Of a stretch of 64,000 bases of DNA, positions 11,840 through 23,489 are shown in pieces (position 1 is the stretch's first letter; every line of letters begins with the position of its first letter). The stretch comes from Hypomesus transpacificus (lineage: Eukaryota; Chordata; Actinopteri; Osmeriformes; Osmeridae). Location: assembly GCF_021917145.1 (NCBI RefSeq), contig NC_061064.1, forward strand, positions 4,584,475 through 4,648,474, in the 5' to 3' direction. The notes beneath the pieces are model-generated. The model was not told the DNA's origin. It saw nothing but the letters and a program-made list of their open reading frames with translations, and made no database searches. Made by a program: the position numbers and the translations under genes.

Positions 11840-13677
11840 CCATGAACATCAGCATTAACGTGGACACTGGGCTACATTAGGTCAAGGCACTGCTGTTGGG
11901 CTTCTGATAGATGTGCGATTATGCATTTGTGTGTGGTTTGTGTATGTACCTGTAATTTGTATATACAATAGTAAGGGAAATGAACCCACGCCCTCCACTC
12001 AACCAAGAACAAAGTCATTCAGTTTAATGGATCATACTATTTCTATGGAGATTGAGTCTCCCTCTATGGAAAAGTGTATTATAGTTTGACATGAAGGTTT
12101 CAGTGTCGGTAGTAGGATAATAGGAATGGCTTCAGCTGTGTTCTATAAAACTGTAACCATCGCTATTGTCACCAGTGAGTCATTAGCTCTTTATTTTTGT
12201 TTGAACCGATAGACAACCTTGTGTAATGTGTTAAATGTGCTACAGATTCTTTCCATTTCTGAATCATAATAAGTAAACTGTAAACAGATTGGATGAAGGA
12301 CCTGTTCCATCAGCCTCTGAGACCACTTGACAAACTCACAGTCTTATCTTGCATTACATTTGTAATGCAAAGTTATTTATGTAGTCAAGTTTAACTTATA
12401 CTGTAAGATAAAAGTTCAAAAGTAGCTGATATTTGGGGATTTTAGTTTTTGTTCCTACTCTTTGTGTTTTGATGATGCAATCATGTTATTTTATTGACTC
12501 AATGATTTGGGGGGTTTTCCCCCCATTGTATGAATAGAGGTGTTATGGTGACTTGTAAAACATACATTTAAGAAAGGGGTGGTGACAGAAGATGGGAGTA
12601 AGTGTTGGTGATAAAGATTGTACTGATTGGGTGAAAGGAAGATTTCAAAGTTGACAAAGCATGCCAGGGGTTTGTGTGGCACGAAGAAAGTTGACATATA
12701 CTGTCTTGGAAAGAGACATTTATGTTGGGTCAAATTGCTGACATTGGTTTACAATAATGATGGCATGAAAAGGGCACTAGCTGAAGTGGAATGATCTGCC
12801 CCAAGGACACCCAAAGAAAAAATCTGATGTATATTAACAATATTATGAGCATGCTGTCTATATGGTTGATGTAATTGGAACTGTATAATAAATACAGTAG
12901 ATTAAAAGGGGCATATTTGATAAATAAATCATTAGAGCTCAACACAGCTTACATAGATCTTCTTTTTGGAAATCCAGATGACCACATTGTTTAAACCTGC
13001 CAGATCAATGATCTCAACATGTCTATGATTTAACAGATAAACGTGGATGTGTGGATTCCCAGAATACATATGGAAATTGAAAAGATCCTCGGTCTCGGGG
13101 ACCGTGTGATGTGCGCATGGTTGTCCGGTCAATTTTCTGGTTGTTACAATTAAATGATTCCCCTCGAAATATGAGCAATCTAGAAATAGTAGCAACTGGT
13201 TAATCAATACGTTCATCTTATTGGCAGCAAAAGCATTATCCTACCGAGTGTGAGTGTTATGTTAGCTTGATCCTCGAAATAATAAGTTACTGTTACGATG
13301 CCTAGGAAAGTTATAGCAATAAGCGTGTTAGCCTACAGCAGCTATGTATTGTGCAGGATGTAGCTACCTCTGATGTTATGTTTTTTCAAAATATAAAAAA
13401 ATTGTAAGATGCAAAAGTACGGTAGATCGATAGGGTAGATATGTTCTAATGTAGGTTAATATATATATATAGTCTAATATTAAGTTGAGCTCTAAATACA
13501 CATTATGGTTAATGGTCACAGTACTAGCCCATGTCTCAAATGTTAGAAATGTAAAAGGAACATATCGATAGCTGTCAGTATTTTTGCTCACTTCGCAGAG
13601 TTTGAAGGTTGCTAGTTAGCTCAGCAATTACCTGGGCCACGTATTTGTTTTTAAACCTGTTGTACTAGAGAGGAAGC
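11840..13677. other. 3' UTR of the I-kappa-B gene and upstream flank of the first zinc-finger gene
   Basis: No coding sequence recognised. AATAAA at 12887-12892 suggests a 3' UTR of about 1.07 kb. From about 13200 the sequence becomes the 5' flank of the next gene, with TTAGCTTG and GCTAGTTAGCTC words and no clear TATA box. Confidence 0.5.
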
Positions 13678-15280
13678 ATGGATGTGGTCCGGTTGTTTAC
13701 CTCTCTCATAGCTGCGCATCGCCAGCAGCAGCAGACCTTAGCTCTGCAGGGAGAGATTCAGGCTGAGATTCTGGCACAACTCCTTGAGCAGGAGGATGTT
13801 AACAGCAGGACTCAGTCCAATAAGGATGTCATTGAGGATGCAGAGGCTCACTTAATTCTTCTGGAGGAAGTCCTCAAAAGTGTTAAGCTATCGAACGTAA
13901 AATGTAGACTAGCGGGTCTCCTGGGTGAGGAGAGCCTCAGGGCAGAGGAGCCCGACTATGAGGTGCTGAAAGCCGGTTTGATGGACCATGCGAGGGAGGC
14001 AGATATTCAGGTGCAGCAAGACTTCAGCTCTGTGAGGTTTGACCCCCAGAAGGGGCCTAGGGAGCTTGGACAGGGGCTGGAGTGTGCAGCCCAGCGCTGG
14101 CTTCGGCCTGAAAAGAGAACGGCCATGGAAGTGGTCAGGTGTGTCACCCTGCAAAGATTTGTCTCACTTTTGCCTGAAGCTGTTGCAGCCCATGTGCTGA
14201 AACAGGGCCCTCGGGACATGGAGCATGCAGTGTGCATGGCTGAGGAATACATACATGCCCTGACAGAGGAAGGAAGTAGGGTGATGGACAGCCACACTCA
14301 TACTGTGGGATATCCTTCCAACCAGCCAGCTAAGGAACAGGAACAAGGGTAAGGCCGAGTAATGCTTGAACCCCTGAACTGTGACGTATTCAAAGTAAGT
14401 CACACTGATGGTTTTGATACATTAACAATTACCCAATGATGTGTTCTTTTGTTTCAGTGGTGCAAATCATCTACATTTTGAGGAGATGGTAGGAAGAGAC
14501 AAGGTGGTTCTTATTGAGGGCAGTTTTGTAAAGGAGGAGGTAGACGACTGTTTAGTAGCGGATGTCAGTGGGACGGAGATAGACAGTAGTGGGTTGTACT
14601 GTGAGGGAAGACATGCATCGGGAGCTGATGATAATGCTGCCAACATTGAGAGGTTTCAGCTGAGAAACATGACAAATATGGTGCCTCCGTCTGACACTAC
14701 CAAGAGAGACGTGTCTGCTTCCGAGGAGGGTGAGGCTGTGTCTTTAATACCCTCTTATCTGCAGAGCGACAAGCAGCCATGTCTAGACAGTGGCAGCAAC
14801 TACAGCAGGGCCAGCCATTCACAAAGCTACAACGGCAGAGCCTTTAAGTCGTTTTGCTGCCTTGACTGTGACCAGAGATTTGAGTCTCAGAAGGACCTGA
14901 CCCAGCATCGTAGGAGTCATGCCAAGACTCATTGCTGCCCTGAGTGTGGGAAGAACTTCCGGGACAGTTTTAATCTGAAATGTCACATGAGGACACATAC
15001 AGGCGAGCGGCCCCACCATTGTCACTATTGTGGAAAAACGTTTGCTCAGGAGCACGGGCTTCTGCAGCACATCAACATCCATACTGGAGCGAGGCCTTTC
15101 TGCTGTACTGTGTGTGGAATGGGCTTTCGTCACAGCCGAACTCTCAAGAAACACATTGTTCTTCACTCCCAAGACAGGCCTTTCCTCTGTGCCCATTGTG
15201 GAGTGACATTCAAACTTAATGATACATTAAAGAGGCACCTGAAAACTCACACAGGAGTACATGGTGTGAATAAACATTAG
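13678..15280 (+). CDS. SCAN-like domain plus C2H2 zinc-finger protein, copy 1
   Basis: Two exons, 13678-14348 and 14458-15280, give 497 residues. Residues 1-40 are a Gln-rich helix (QGEIQAEILAQLL). Residues about 112-192 resemble the SCAN dimerisation domain: FDPQKGPRELGQGLE, then RWLRPEKRTAMEVV, then LQRFVSLLPEAVAAHVLKQ, in the order of the mammalian core (GPREAL, QWLRPE, LEQFLTILP). Exon 2 starts with an acidic linker and ends with five C2H2 fingers from about residue 356 to 490, several joined by TGERP-like or TGARP-like linkers. This organisation suggests a sequence-specific nuclear DNA-binding regulator that dimerises. The partner and target are unknown. It lies 0.7 kb before a paralogue with the same exon plan. 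An AATAAA at 15269-15274 overlaps the last codons. I do not recognise a named orthologue. Confidence 0.88.
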
Positions 15281-15974
15281 TGACATAGATTGCTTTCCCT
15301 AATTCTTTCTTAGTAAGAACTGAGGAAATGGCACAACGCTGTAACTTTAGCACGTAGCACTCGGCAAATCGGGAGAAACATTTATTGTCTCACAAAGATT
15401 CTTTACGAACCTTGAAGAACTCTTTTTTTATTTTTTTTATCTCCTTTCAAGAACTGCCATGAAAGTGACACAATGCCTGTGGGGTAACTTTGTAAACATT
15501 CCCCGTGTGCTACTGGAAGGTTAAACAGTTCCGTGTTCCCCTTACGTTCACCATCACTGTATTAGCCTGTTAGCTAAATCTTTAGCTTGGAATTATCGTC
15601 ATTTTGACGGTATTTTATAACTACCACTAAATTCGGACCCTGCTACGTACCATTTCTACATTGGTGTTAGTGCTTATATGCAAGTTGGCCAGCAAGTTAG
15701 CCAGTTGCAAGGTTGAGAACGTCAAATGGCTGACTGTATAGTGGTGGCTAGCTAGTTGATGTTATTAGCTAGATGTTGTAGCTAGCTGATGTTATTAGCC
15801 GTGTATACGAGGTTGCGTGCAATCTACACTTTTAAATATACTTTTTGTTTAACGTTAAAGCCAATTGTATTTACAAATAGTTCATAATTCATATTATTGT
15901 TCTTGTTGGAATGCTGCTCTAAGCAAGAACACGTAGCTAGCTAATACATTAATTGTGTTCAGCAAACCATAGCA
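15281..15974. other. Spacer between the two SCAN-like zinc-finger genes
   Basis: Holds the 3' flank of copy 1 and the 5' flank of copy 2. At 15745-15800 a motif of the type GCTAGCT(AGT)TGATGTTATTAGC occurs twice, and another GCTAGC lies at 15936-15941. No gene or clear TATA box is seen. Confidence 0.5.
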
Positions 15975-17649
15975 ATGGTCTCTGTGGATGTTACAGAATT
16001 TCTAGTGTCCTTGTTAGATGTCCATAAATTGCAACTGCAGGCTCTCACTAAACAGGGAGAGATCCAAGCCAAGGTCCTCAGACAGGTTATAAAAGATGGT
16101 TTATCAAGAAGAAGCGACGTCCCTTCATCTCGGGACACTAACAAGCAAGGCAAGATGACCGTAATGGAAGAAAAAGAGTCCGCGGAATGGTGCGCAAGGT
16201 TGGCTGAGTTACTCCAAGCTGAGGTACATATCAAATCGAATTTTACTGGATCTCAAAGGCTACTTCCTTCTGACTCTCAGCCCTTGCCTGTGGAAGACCA
16301 GGGCAGACGTGACTTCCTGTCTCTGAAGTATGATCCACATAAGGGAGTTAGAGAGCTGGGCCTAAAGCTAGACTCTGCTGCCAAGCGCTGGCTGAGGCCC
16401 GACCTGAGAAGTGCTGCACAGGTAGAGCAGTGCGTTGCCATGGAGCACTTCTTATCCCTCCTGCCACATGAAGCAGCTGTCTGGGTGCAGAAGCAGCACC
16501 CCAGGGACATGGAGGAGGCCATCAGCTTGGCAGAGCGTTGGATTGGGTGCGGAGACTCCCTGAATGTTGGCTCTATGGATACCCAGACTGACTCAGAGCA
16601 TGGTTCCCCCAACGTTCAGCAGCAAAGGTATGTCTTACAGCAATGACTATGTTGAGTGACTCAACATGAATTTAGGCATTTAAAAAAAAAAAGTGTCATT
16701 TTTTACATATATACCATCAGAGAACGTCCAGGAGGGTTTCCAATAAGAGAATTATCCTCGTCCCTGAAAGTTTCTGTATCTTTTGTTTTACAGGATTGAC
16801 AAAACAATGCAGAGGATCGATGATGAGCCTGATGCTTCATCGGAGTCTTTTGACAGTCAAATGGAGACTGTCAAGCTGGAGTCTGGCCAGCTGAGCCTGG
16901 AGGTCTCAGAGCTGGAGGCCCCCAGTCTGGAGGAGGAGCACGACGAGAGTTCCCCACAGGAAGTGGTCCCCTTTGTGTGTAAGCAGGAGGTAGAGGAACC
17001 AGACTTCACCCAGGAGAGCGTGTGGGCTCAGGAGAGGTCCCCGGCTGAAGCCTTCCACATGTCTGTGGGCTCATTAGCACAAGGGAGCATGTCTGTATCT
17101 GATCTCCCACCAGAATGCTGTTCTCTCATCTCCACCTTGCCCACAACCTCCAGCCAGGCCTCTCCACAGTCACCCGCCAGTCTCGTTCGGGACCTGTATT
17201 ATCAGTGTGTCAAGGACAGTCCATTGACAGCTCGACGTAGGGGTGTTAGTGCCTCTATGATGGATCCTGAGGCTAACCTCTCTGCAGGGTACACGGGGCA
17301 GTTCTCTGAGAATGTTCTAGAGCAGCAGCAGACGTGGAAGACTCCCCCAAGTGGCCCCTCACCCATACTGAACTCTCACCTCAGCCTGCCCTCTCACCAG
17401 TGCCCAGACTGCGGCTGCTGCTTCACCCAGCAGAGAAGCTTACAGGAGCACAGGAACATTCACACCGGAGAGAGGCCTTTTGTGTGCGACTTGTGTGGGA
17501 AAGCCTTCTGTCACCGCCGGACACTGAACAAACACACGCGCATCCACTCCAGGGAGAGACCTTTTCATTGTGACTACTGCGGACAGACCTTCAAGCTCAA
17601 AGACACCATGAAGAGGCATCAGATGGCCCACTGTAGGCACACGCCGTAA
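15975..17649 (+). CDS. SCAN-like domain plus C2H2 zinc-finger protein, copy 2
   Basis: Two exons, 15975-16627 and 16794-17649, give 502 residues. The N-terminus (KQGEIQAKVLRQVI) and the SCAN-like region at about 110-191 (YDPHKGVRELGLKLD, RWLRPDLRSAAQVEQC, MEHFLSLLPHEAAVWVQKQ) match copy 1 in order and exon position, so the pair is a diverged tandem duplication. Residues about 219-418 are an acidic, Ser/Pro-rich linker. Three C2H2 fingers follow at about 419-500: CPDCGCCFTQQRSLQEH, then CDLCGKAFCHRRTLNKH, then CDYCGQTFKLKDTMKRH. The last finger is close to the last finger of copy 1 (TFKLNDTLKRH). Copy 2 has three fingers where copy 1 has five. A dimerising DNA-binding regulator is inferred; the target is unknown. 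Confidence 0.88.
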
Positions 17650-18188
17650 CATCCACCTGCTCGCTCAGCGGGTCGTCATGACGATGAACAAACAAAAGGA
17701 GATGTGTGCGTTAGCCTTTCTGAGTTGTGTGAATATTGGTCTCTGCTCCGATTTCTAGTGAAAAACTCAAATCTGTGTGTGTTTTCATTTGACGCAGTTT
17801 GTACGTGTTGTGTGCGTGTGTACACAAACTTTCATATTACCTGGGGTTCTTGTTGATGGTTAGTTCATTTTGTAATCATGCTATCATTAACTGTAGTCAC
17901 TAGATTATTCAAACGTGTTTTTAAGAGAACAAGGGAGAGGGTAATTTATGTACATAAAGCATTTTATATGGCTATTCCTTTATTTGATAGTTATTCACAT
18001 TTACATTGTTTTTCTATGGTTCCAAGTAAAATCATGTTTTGTGATGGATGAACAAACATTTGAATCTTATTCTTAGTAATATATTATAAAATCTTAAAGA
18101 TGTTGTAAATTTCTGATTCATGTCCCATTGAATTTACTGTAGACTATTACACACTTTACAATTGTCAGTCTGTGCTTTATTCCTGACG
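17650..18188. other. Shared 3' flank of convergent genes
   Basis: The space between the stop of zinc-finger copy 2 (plus strand) and the stop of the TRIM gene (minus strand). A minus-strand AATAAA (TTTATT at 18176-18181) lies only 7 bases beyond the TRIM stop codon. No perfect AATAAA for the plus-strand gene is obvious; ATAAAG or TATAAA variants near 17956 and 18084 are candidates. Confidence 0.5.
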
Positions 18189-20487
18189 TCAGTAAGGGAT
18201 ATTGTTCTCTTTGAGCTGGCAGAGAGACACTGAGGAGCCCACACCAAAGCCTGCATACAGAGGTTCAGAGAACTGGCCCTGAAACTTGTGAATCAGCTCC
18301 ATGGTGTCTGAAACTGAGTAGAAAGCTACAGTTCTGGCAGCGTAGTCCAGATACACACCGATTCTCGTGGCCCGCGGGCCACCCGGTAAGTCTTTGTCCA
18401 TTTTGTTGTGCCAGGCAGAATATCCGGAGTCAGAGCAGAGCAGACTCCAGGACTTATCGTTGTAGCCTAGCAGGCTGTTTGAGTTCTTGCCCTTGCGGCT
18501 GATGCTCTTGTAGGCCACCCCGATGGAGAACTCCCCCCCCCACTCGGCCTCCCAGTAGTACCTGAATCCTCCCAGAGCCTCCCTACACAGCACCTGGGAG
18601 AAGCCATCAAAGCGCTCAGGGTGATCGGGGTAGAACTGGACGGCCTTTTTACGCGTCACTCTGAGGTTCCCCTCAGACAGAACCAGCTCTTTATATGCCG
18701 TGTTGGGGTCAAAGGTCAGACGACAAGCATCTGAAAAACAGTCAGCGGTGTTAGGATGCCCCTTTACATCTGCCATATCTGCATGGATGAGAAGGAAAAG
18801 GGCAGACTACTCACATTTCAAGAAGTCCTCTCTCTTTTTGGGCTCTGTGTAGTCAACTCTAGAGGGAGCTGTATTGAATAAAAAAAAACAATTGCATCCA
18901 TTAGTAAGCTGTTATGGTGAACTGATTCATCACAAATAGTCAAATTAAATGATCACATACCTTTGATTTGTTTTTCCCCACTCCGCGGTAAAAGAATGTA
19001 CACTGGGGTTTCATTAACTGTAAATACAAAATGATCGTTGATCATGAAAACATTCTATGCCAAGGCGACGCCAAAACAGTGTTGGTTTTCCTCTCTGACT
19101 CACCCCTCTTAGAGATTTTGCTGAGTTCCTTCTTACATATGTCATCTAGATGCTCCTTCATGTCTGTGGCCGTCTTGGACATCTCACTGAAGGAGAACTG
19201 GGGGTTGATCAGAACCTTTGGCACCATGGGCTCCGGAGGAACGCACAGCGTAGGAAAATTCTACACAACATAAGACACAGTCATGTAGTGTACGTAGCAT
19301 TTTTGTATCATTTATTACACGTCAACCTCCAGGTAAGAGGTCGTCCATCCTCTTAGGGCTGGGATTCCCAACCTGCAGGAAATGGATGTTGTCCTCTGTC
19401 TCCAGGATCTGCCGAAGCTCGGCGTCTCTGCGCTGCAGCTCCATGATCTCCTGCTCCAGACGCTCCACGTAGCCCTCAGCCTGAGACATGGCCGACTGCA
19501 TGTTGGCCTTGACCAGCTGGTTGACCTCCGCGTGCCACCGCTCCACCGCCAGCAGCATCTCATTGAAGGTCTTATCGCTCTCCGTCAGTGCTCTCTGGCC
19601 AGCACCCTGTAGAGTGTAGAGCATAGGGCACAGGCTTGTTGGGAAAGACATGTCTTGCTGCTACTTGTCTGATTTATAATGGGTGTGAGGGAAGCCTTAC
19701 CTTAAGAACATCAACGTTATGCCTCAGCTCCTGTAGCTCCTTCAGCCTCTCCTGGATAATGTGCTGGACCTCAGTCTGAGTCCCAACCAGGGATTTCTGT
19801 CAGAAAAGGACAAGGATATTGTGAGGATTTTTTTTTTCGAAAACACTTTCTGAGGACGGAATCGGCGTGAAGCTATGGCACCACAGACGACCGCCAGGTC
19901 GACCGAGGACCTGCCTGTTTCTCTGCGCGCTCCTCCTCCGCTGAGATGATGTTGTGGCCCCGGTGCTCCCTGACCGTGCACAGCACACAGATGCACATCT
20001 TATCCGAGCGGCAGAACAGCTCCAGACCCTTCTCGTGCTGGGGGCAGATCTTCCTGTCCAGGTGGCCTGTCTCGTCCACCAGCTTGTGCCTCTTGAAAGT
20101 AGCTGACTCGTAGTGGGGCTTGATGTGCGTCTCGCAGTAGTACGCCAGGCACATGAGGCAGGACTTGACAGCCTTGCTGCGTCGGCCGACACAGAAGTCG
20201 CACAGTGACTCTCTCTGGAGGTGGGGGAAGGGCGTGAGCTCCGGAAGATGCCTCCGCTCCTGGGTGACGTTGGGGACGTTGCGCCTGAGCACGGGCCGCG
20301 GGGTGAAGGTGGCCCGGCACTGGGGGCAGCTGTACACCCCGACGTGGTCACACTGGTCCCAGTAGATCTTGATGCACTCCAGGCAATAGGTGTCTCCACA
20401 GGGGATGGTGACAGGTTCTCGTAGCACGTCCTCGCAGAGAAGGCAGGTGTAGACGTCCGGGGGCAGGGGGTAGCTGGAGTCGGCCAT
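18189..20487 (-). CDS. TRIM16/TRIM25-like E3 ligase (RING, two B-boxes, coiled coil, PRY-SPRY), 7 exons
   Basis: Exons on the minus strand: 20487-19915, 19796-19701, 19606-19373, 19260-19104, 19017-18961, 18868-18815 and 18730-18189; 570 residues in one frame. The RING starts CLLCEDVLREPVTIPCGDTYC and ends CPQC. A B-box-1-like CDFC...H region and B-box 2 (CPQHEKGLELFC) follow, then a coiled coil through EQEIMELQRRDAELRQ. The last exon codes PRY-SPRY (LTFDPNTAYKEL, RYYWEAEW, YSAWHNKMD, RIGVYLDYAARTVAFY). Such proteins act as ubiquitin ligases in cytoplasmic innate immunity or autophagy, and SPRY recognises the target. I chose ATG 20487 because a TATA word at 20595-20591 puts transcription start near 20565, below the earlier in-frame ATG at 20571. 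The zinc-ligand His of the RING is Asp, and the first intron must use a GC donor. The exact orthologue is uncertain because teleosts have many TRIM16/25-like copies. Confidence 0.88.
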
Positions 20488-20589
20488 GGTGCTGCTGGGG
20501 AAGGCGCTGGAACAAAGCTGGAGTCTCACAACACCTGAAGGAGTGAAAGTCAAGGAGGAAACCAGCCCCACAGGCTCCCGCAGTTACTA

Positions 20590-20599
20590 CTTATAGCCC
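20590..20599 (-). promoter_or_regulatory. TATA box of the TRIM gene
   Basis: Minus-strand GGGCTATAAGTAG is a good TATA element. A start 25-30 bases downstream would give a 5' UTR of about 75 bases before ATG 20487. This spacing is why the longer upstream reading of the first exon is disfavoured. Confidence 0.5.
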
Positions 20600-22561
20600 A
20601 GGTTGTGTTTTCCCATAAACAGACACTCAGGTGTTCTCACACACCCAAGCATTTCAGCACCTGCATGAAACTTGTTCATGACTGTGACCATGGCGGAAAG
20701 GACGTTTTAACACATGAACTGGCACTAACATCTGAACATGATATTTTTGTGAGGTATTACAGGTGTAGTCTCAAACTAAAATTAAGAGTTGTAAATGTGT
20801 GACGTTTCAGCATAATGCTGAATATATATATATATAGCTTATATATACAGTATACACATATACAGACAGTGGTCATGACAAAACATTAGAGTTTCCTGGT
20901 GGCTGATGATGTCAAAACAGCTAACCCTACCACACCCCTGAGACCAAACTGGATAAACACATCCTTAAAGACAGGGTTAGAGCCCTGCTCGCCCTCAAGG
21001 ACACGCCAAGGACTGCAAACCGAGTTTGTTGACAGCAAACCCCTATCCCAGGACTACACTTCTCCTTTCAACCACTAGAGTGGGTTTGAGTTGATGGGGG
21101 GGAATCACAACTCATTTATCTCCCTAATTATACATTAGCTTTTCCAATAGTAGAACGACATTAATGAAGTGAAAGTATATACAGTACATTCTGTGACTGG
21201 ATCTCATAATGATTTCGTAATGGTTTATTTCCAGTTGTTGTTGAACATTAGGGCAGGGATTTCATATGTGAAGTGTCAACTGTTCATGTAGAATGTGCAC
21301 TACACTGGATGGGCTGTTTGTCATCTTCATCAAAACAAAGGGCCTGCTGTATCTTGGGACTGACACACAGACAGACAGAGCAGGGTGTGGCCCACACAGC
21401 TGTGGCCTAAATCATGGAGGATGGCGAGGGGAGGGAGAGAGGATGAAAAGGAGGGAGGCGGAGGAATGAGGAGGGGGGAGGGAGGGGAGGGAGGGTAGGG
21501 GAGCATGAACGAGTGCGCGTGCGCTCCGGGGGGAGGGTGCACATGATGTCATAGCTTGTGCTTGTCGGTACTCTGCCTGCCTATCCGCTCTCCATCCTTC
21601 TCTCTCTCTTTCTCCCTCCATCTCTCTTTCATCATTGTGAAGGACGGTGAGTGGCCAGGTCTAAGCTAAGAGGAGGAAGACACAGCATCCACACAGGTCT
21701 CCCTACGGCATCATCATTCAGCATTCCAACACCTAACAGGTACATATCAGCTTATGTCTACAGGAGTGTAGAGGAGCAAATGAAGTAAACACTGAAGGAA
21801 ATGAGGTTGTAACGATTTGGTTTTCATTCTTGACATAAACGTATACTTCAAAAATATTCTTCACTCAATTATGTATACATTAGAATAGATATAGATATGT
21901 TACCTTTCAGTAAGATACAAAAGAAAATCTGTAAGATTAGGTGAATAATCCAGATAGTTACCCTTTGGAGCTTGTTTCTTGTTTTTAATGAATCGTGGAT
22001 TTGGGATTCCAGTTCAAGTTATTTTCACATTTGAACAAAAAATGGTAGTGAGCTGCACAACATGCAGTATGGTTCAGATATTTTCAATGTTTGTTCAAAC
22101 CTTTCTACCCAACAACGAGCTGCATTTCCAGCTACGGCTCCATCACATACCCTTATTGAATCAAGTGGCTCTCAGAGAGTAGCTCGACCAGCCGTAATAG
22201 TTTGAGATGGATGAGTATGGGAGGATGAGAGGGTGTGTTGGGATGTGGTGAGGATGGAGCATGTGTGTTGGACTGTAAGTGTGTATTAGGATTTGGGTGG
22301 GGGTGAATGAGGGTGTTTTTCTCAAGTGAGAAGCACAGCAGCTATTTCTTGACGAGCCAAAGAATCAATCCTGCTAATGGGGTCATTATGACGTGTGTGT
22401 GTGTTTGTTGCCAAGAGAACACTGGGCCGAAAACCTTACCTTCATTACCAGACAGATCCTAATGGACCCTCCATTTTCTTGATTGTTCTCTAAATGGACC
22501 ATACCATTCTCGCTAGAAAAACTGTTCTCAGACGTTCATGCTTCTGTGTGTGTTTTCCAGT
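20600..22561. other. Intergenic region and probable non-coding first exon of the TPPP3-like gene
   Basis: No coding frame is supported. A TA-rich run lies at 20821-20850. GA-rich DNA at 21415-21500 precedes a CT-rich patch at 21596-21630. CTAACAG followed by GTACAT at 21738, or GACG followed by GTGAGT near 21648, could be the donor of a 5' UTR exon spliced to the acceptor TTTTCCAG at 22553-22560, directly before the coding start. Confidence 0.4.
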
Positions 22562-23282
22562 ATGGCAGAGGGCTCAGGAACGGTGGCAGAGGTGGAGACC
22601 TCATTCAAGAAGTTTGCCGTCCACGGAGACACCAAGGCCACCGGGAAGGAGATGAACGGCAAAAACTTTGTCAAACTCTGTAAGGACTGCCGCATCATCG
22701 ACGGCAAGAATGTCACCGCTACCGATGTGGACATTGTCTTCAGTAAAGTCAAGTGAGAAACGGCATATTCTTTCCATATTAGATCTATATTTCTGCTCTG
22801 AGTGCAGTGACATCAGTGTACAATGATTTTCTGTTTGTCTCAGGGCCAAGACAGCCCGGGTCATTACGTTTGAACAGTTCAGCCAGGCTCTGGTGGAGTT
22901 GGCTCCTAAGCGCTTTAAAGGGAAGAGCCAGGAGGAGGCGCTACAGCAGCTCTACGGCCTCATCGCTGGCAAGGAGCCTGCCAACGCCGGCGTCACTGTG
23001 GGTGTCCGACAGGCAACACACTCTCATTTGCCCCCTGTCCTGTCTTGGGTGTGTTTCCTGTCTCATTTCTCTGTCTCGCTCTGTTCTCAGAAAGTGGCGA
23101 AGGCGGCTGCGGTGGACCGGCTGACGGACACCTCCAAGTTCACCGGGTCACACAAGGAGCGCTTCGACGAGACAGGCAAGGGGAAGGGCAAGATCGGGCG
23201 AGAGGAAGTCCCTGACGCCAGTGGCTATGTGGGTGCATACAAGGGCCAAGGGAGCTATGACGACAAGGTCAAGGAGGCATAG
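22562..23282 (+). CDS. tppp3: Tubulin polymerization-promoting protein (TPPP3-like), 3 coding exons
   Basis: Exons 22562-22752, 22844-22997 and 23091-23282 encode 178 residues, close to the 176 of mammalian TPPP3. The p25-alpha domain fills the protein: [20 protein letters not shown] near the start, [21 protein letters not shown], then [10 protein letters not shown], and the highly conserved [18 protein letters not shown] with [18 protein letters not shown] at the end. TPPP proteins bind and bundle microtubules and are cytosolic. The lack of the long N-terminal tail of TPPP1 points to TPPP3 or TPPP2; the strong C-terminal match favours TPPP3. Introns are only 91 and 93 bases. The second intron has donor GTGGGT. 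Poly(A) signals are at 23858 and 24081. Confidence 0.93.
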
Positions 23283-23489
23283 TGTAGAGCAGATGCCCAT
23301 ACCCAGCCAATGACACCCTACATACTGTACAGTCAGTTAGAGTTGTGTATACACTGCATAGAACAGAATGAAAATGCTGTTAGAACATTAGAGTTCTGGG
23401 GTCCATACATTGACAGGGACCAAATAATTTGTCCACCAAAGTCAATAACTTCACTTCTTAATATACTTTGAGTTACTACACCTACACTA

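Noticed and set aside
13678-17649. Zinc-finger genes as parts of a mobile element
   Set aside because: The SCAN module has an ancient retroelement origin, but both genes have normal introns, intact host-type open frames and fingers; no element ends or other element genes surround them.
20488-20571. Upstream in-frame ATG for the TRIM gene at 20571
   Set aside because: The TATA box at 20591-20595 puts transcription start at or below this ATG, and the extra residues are unlike TRIM N-termini.
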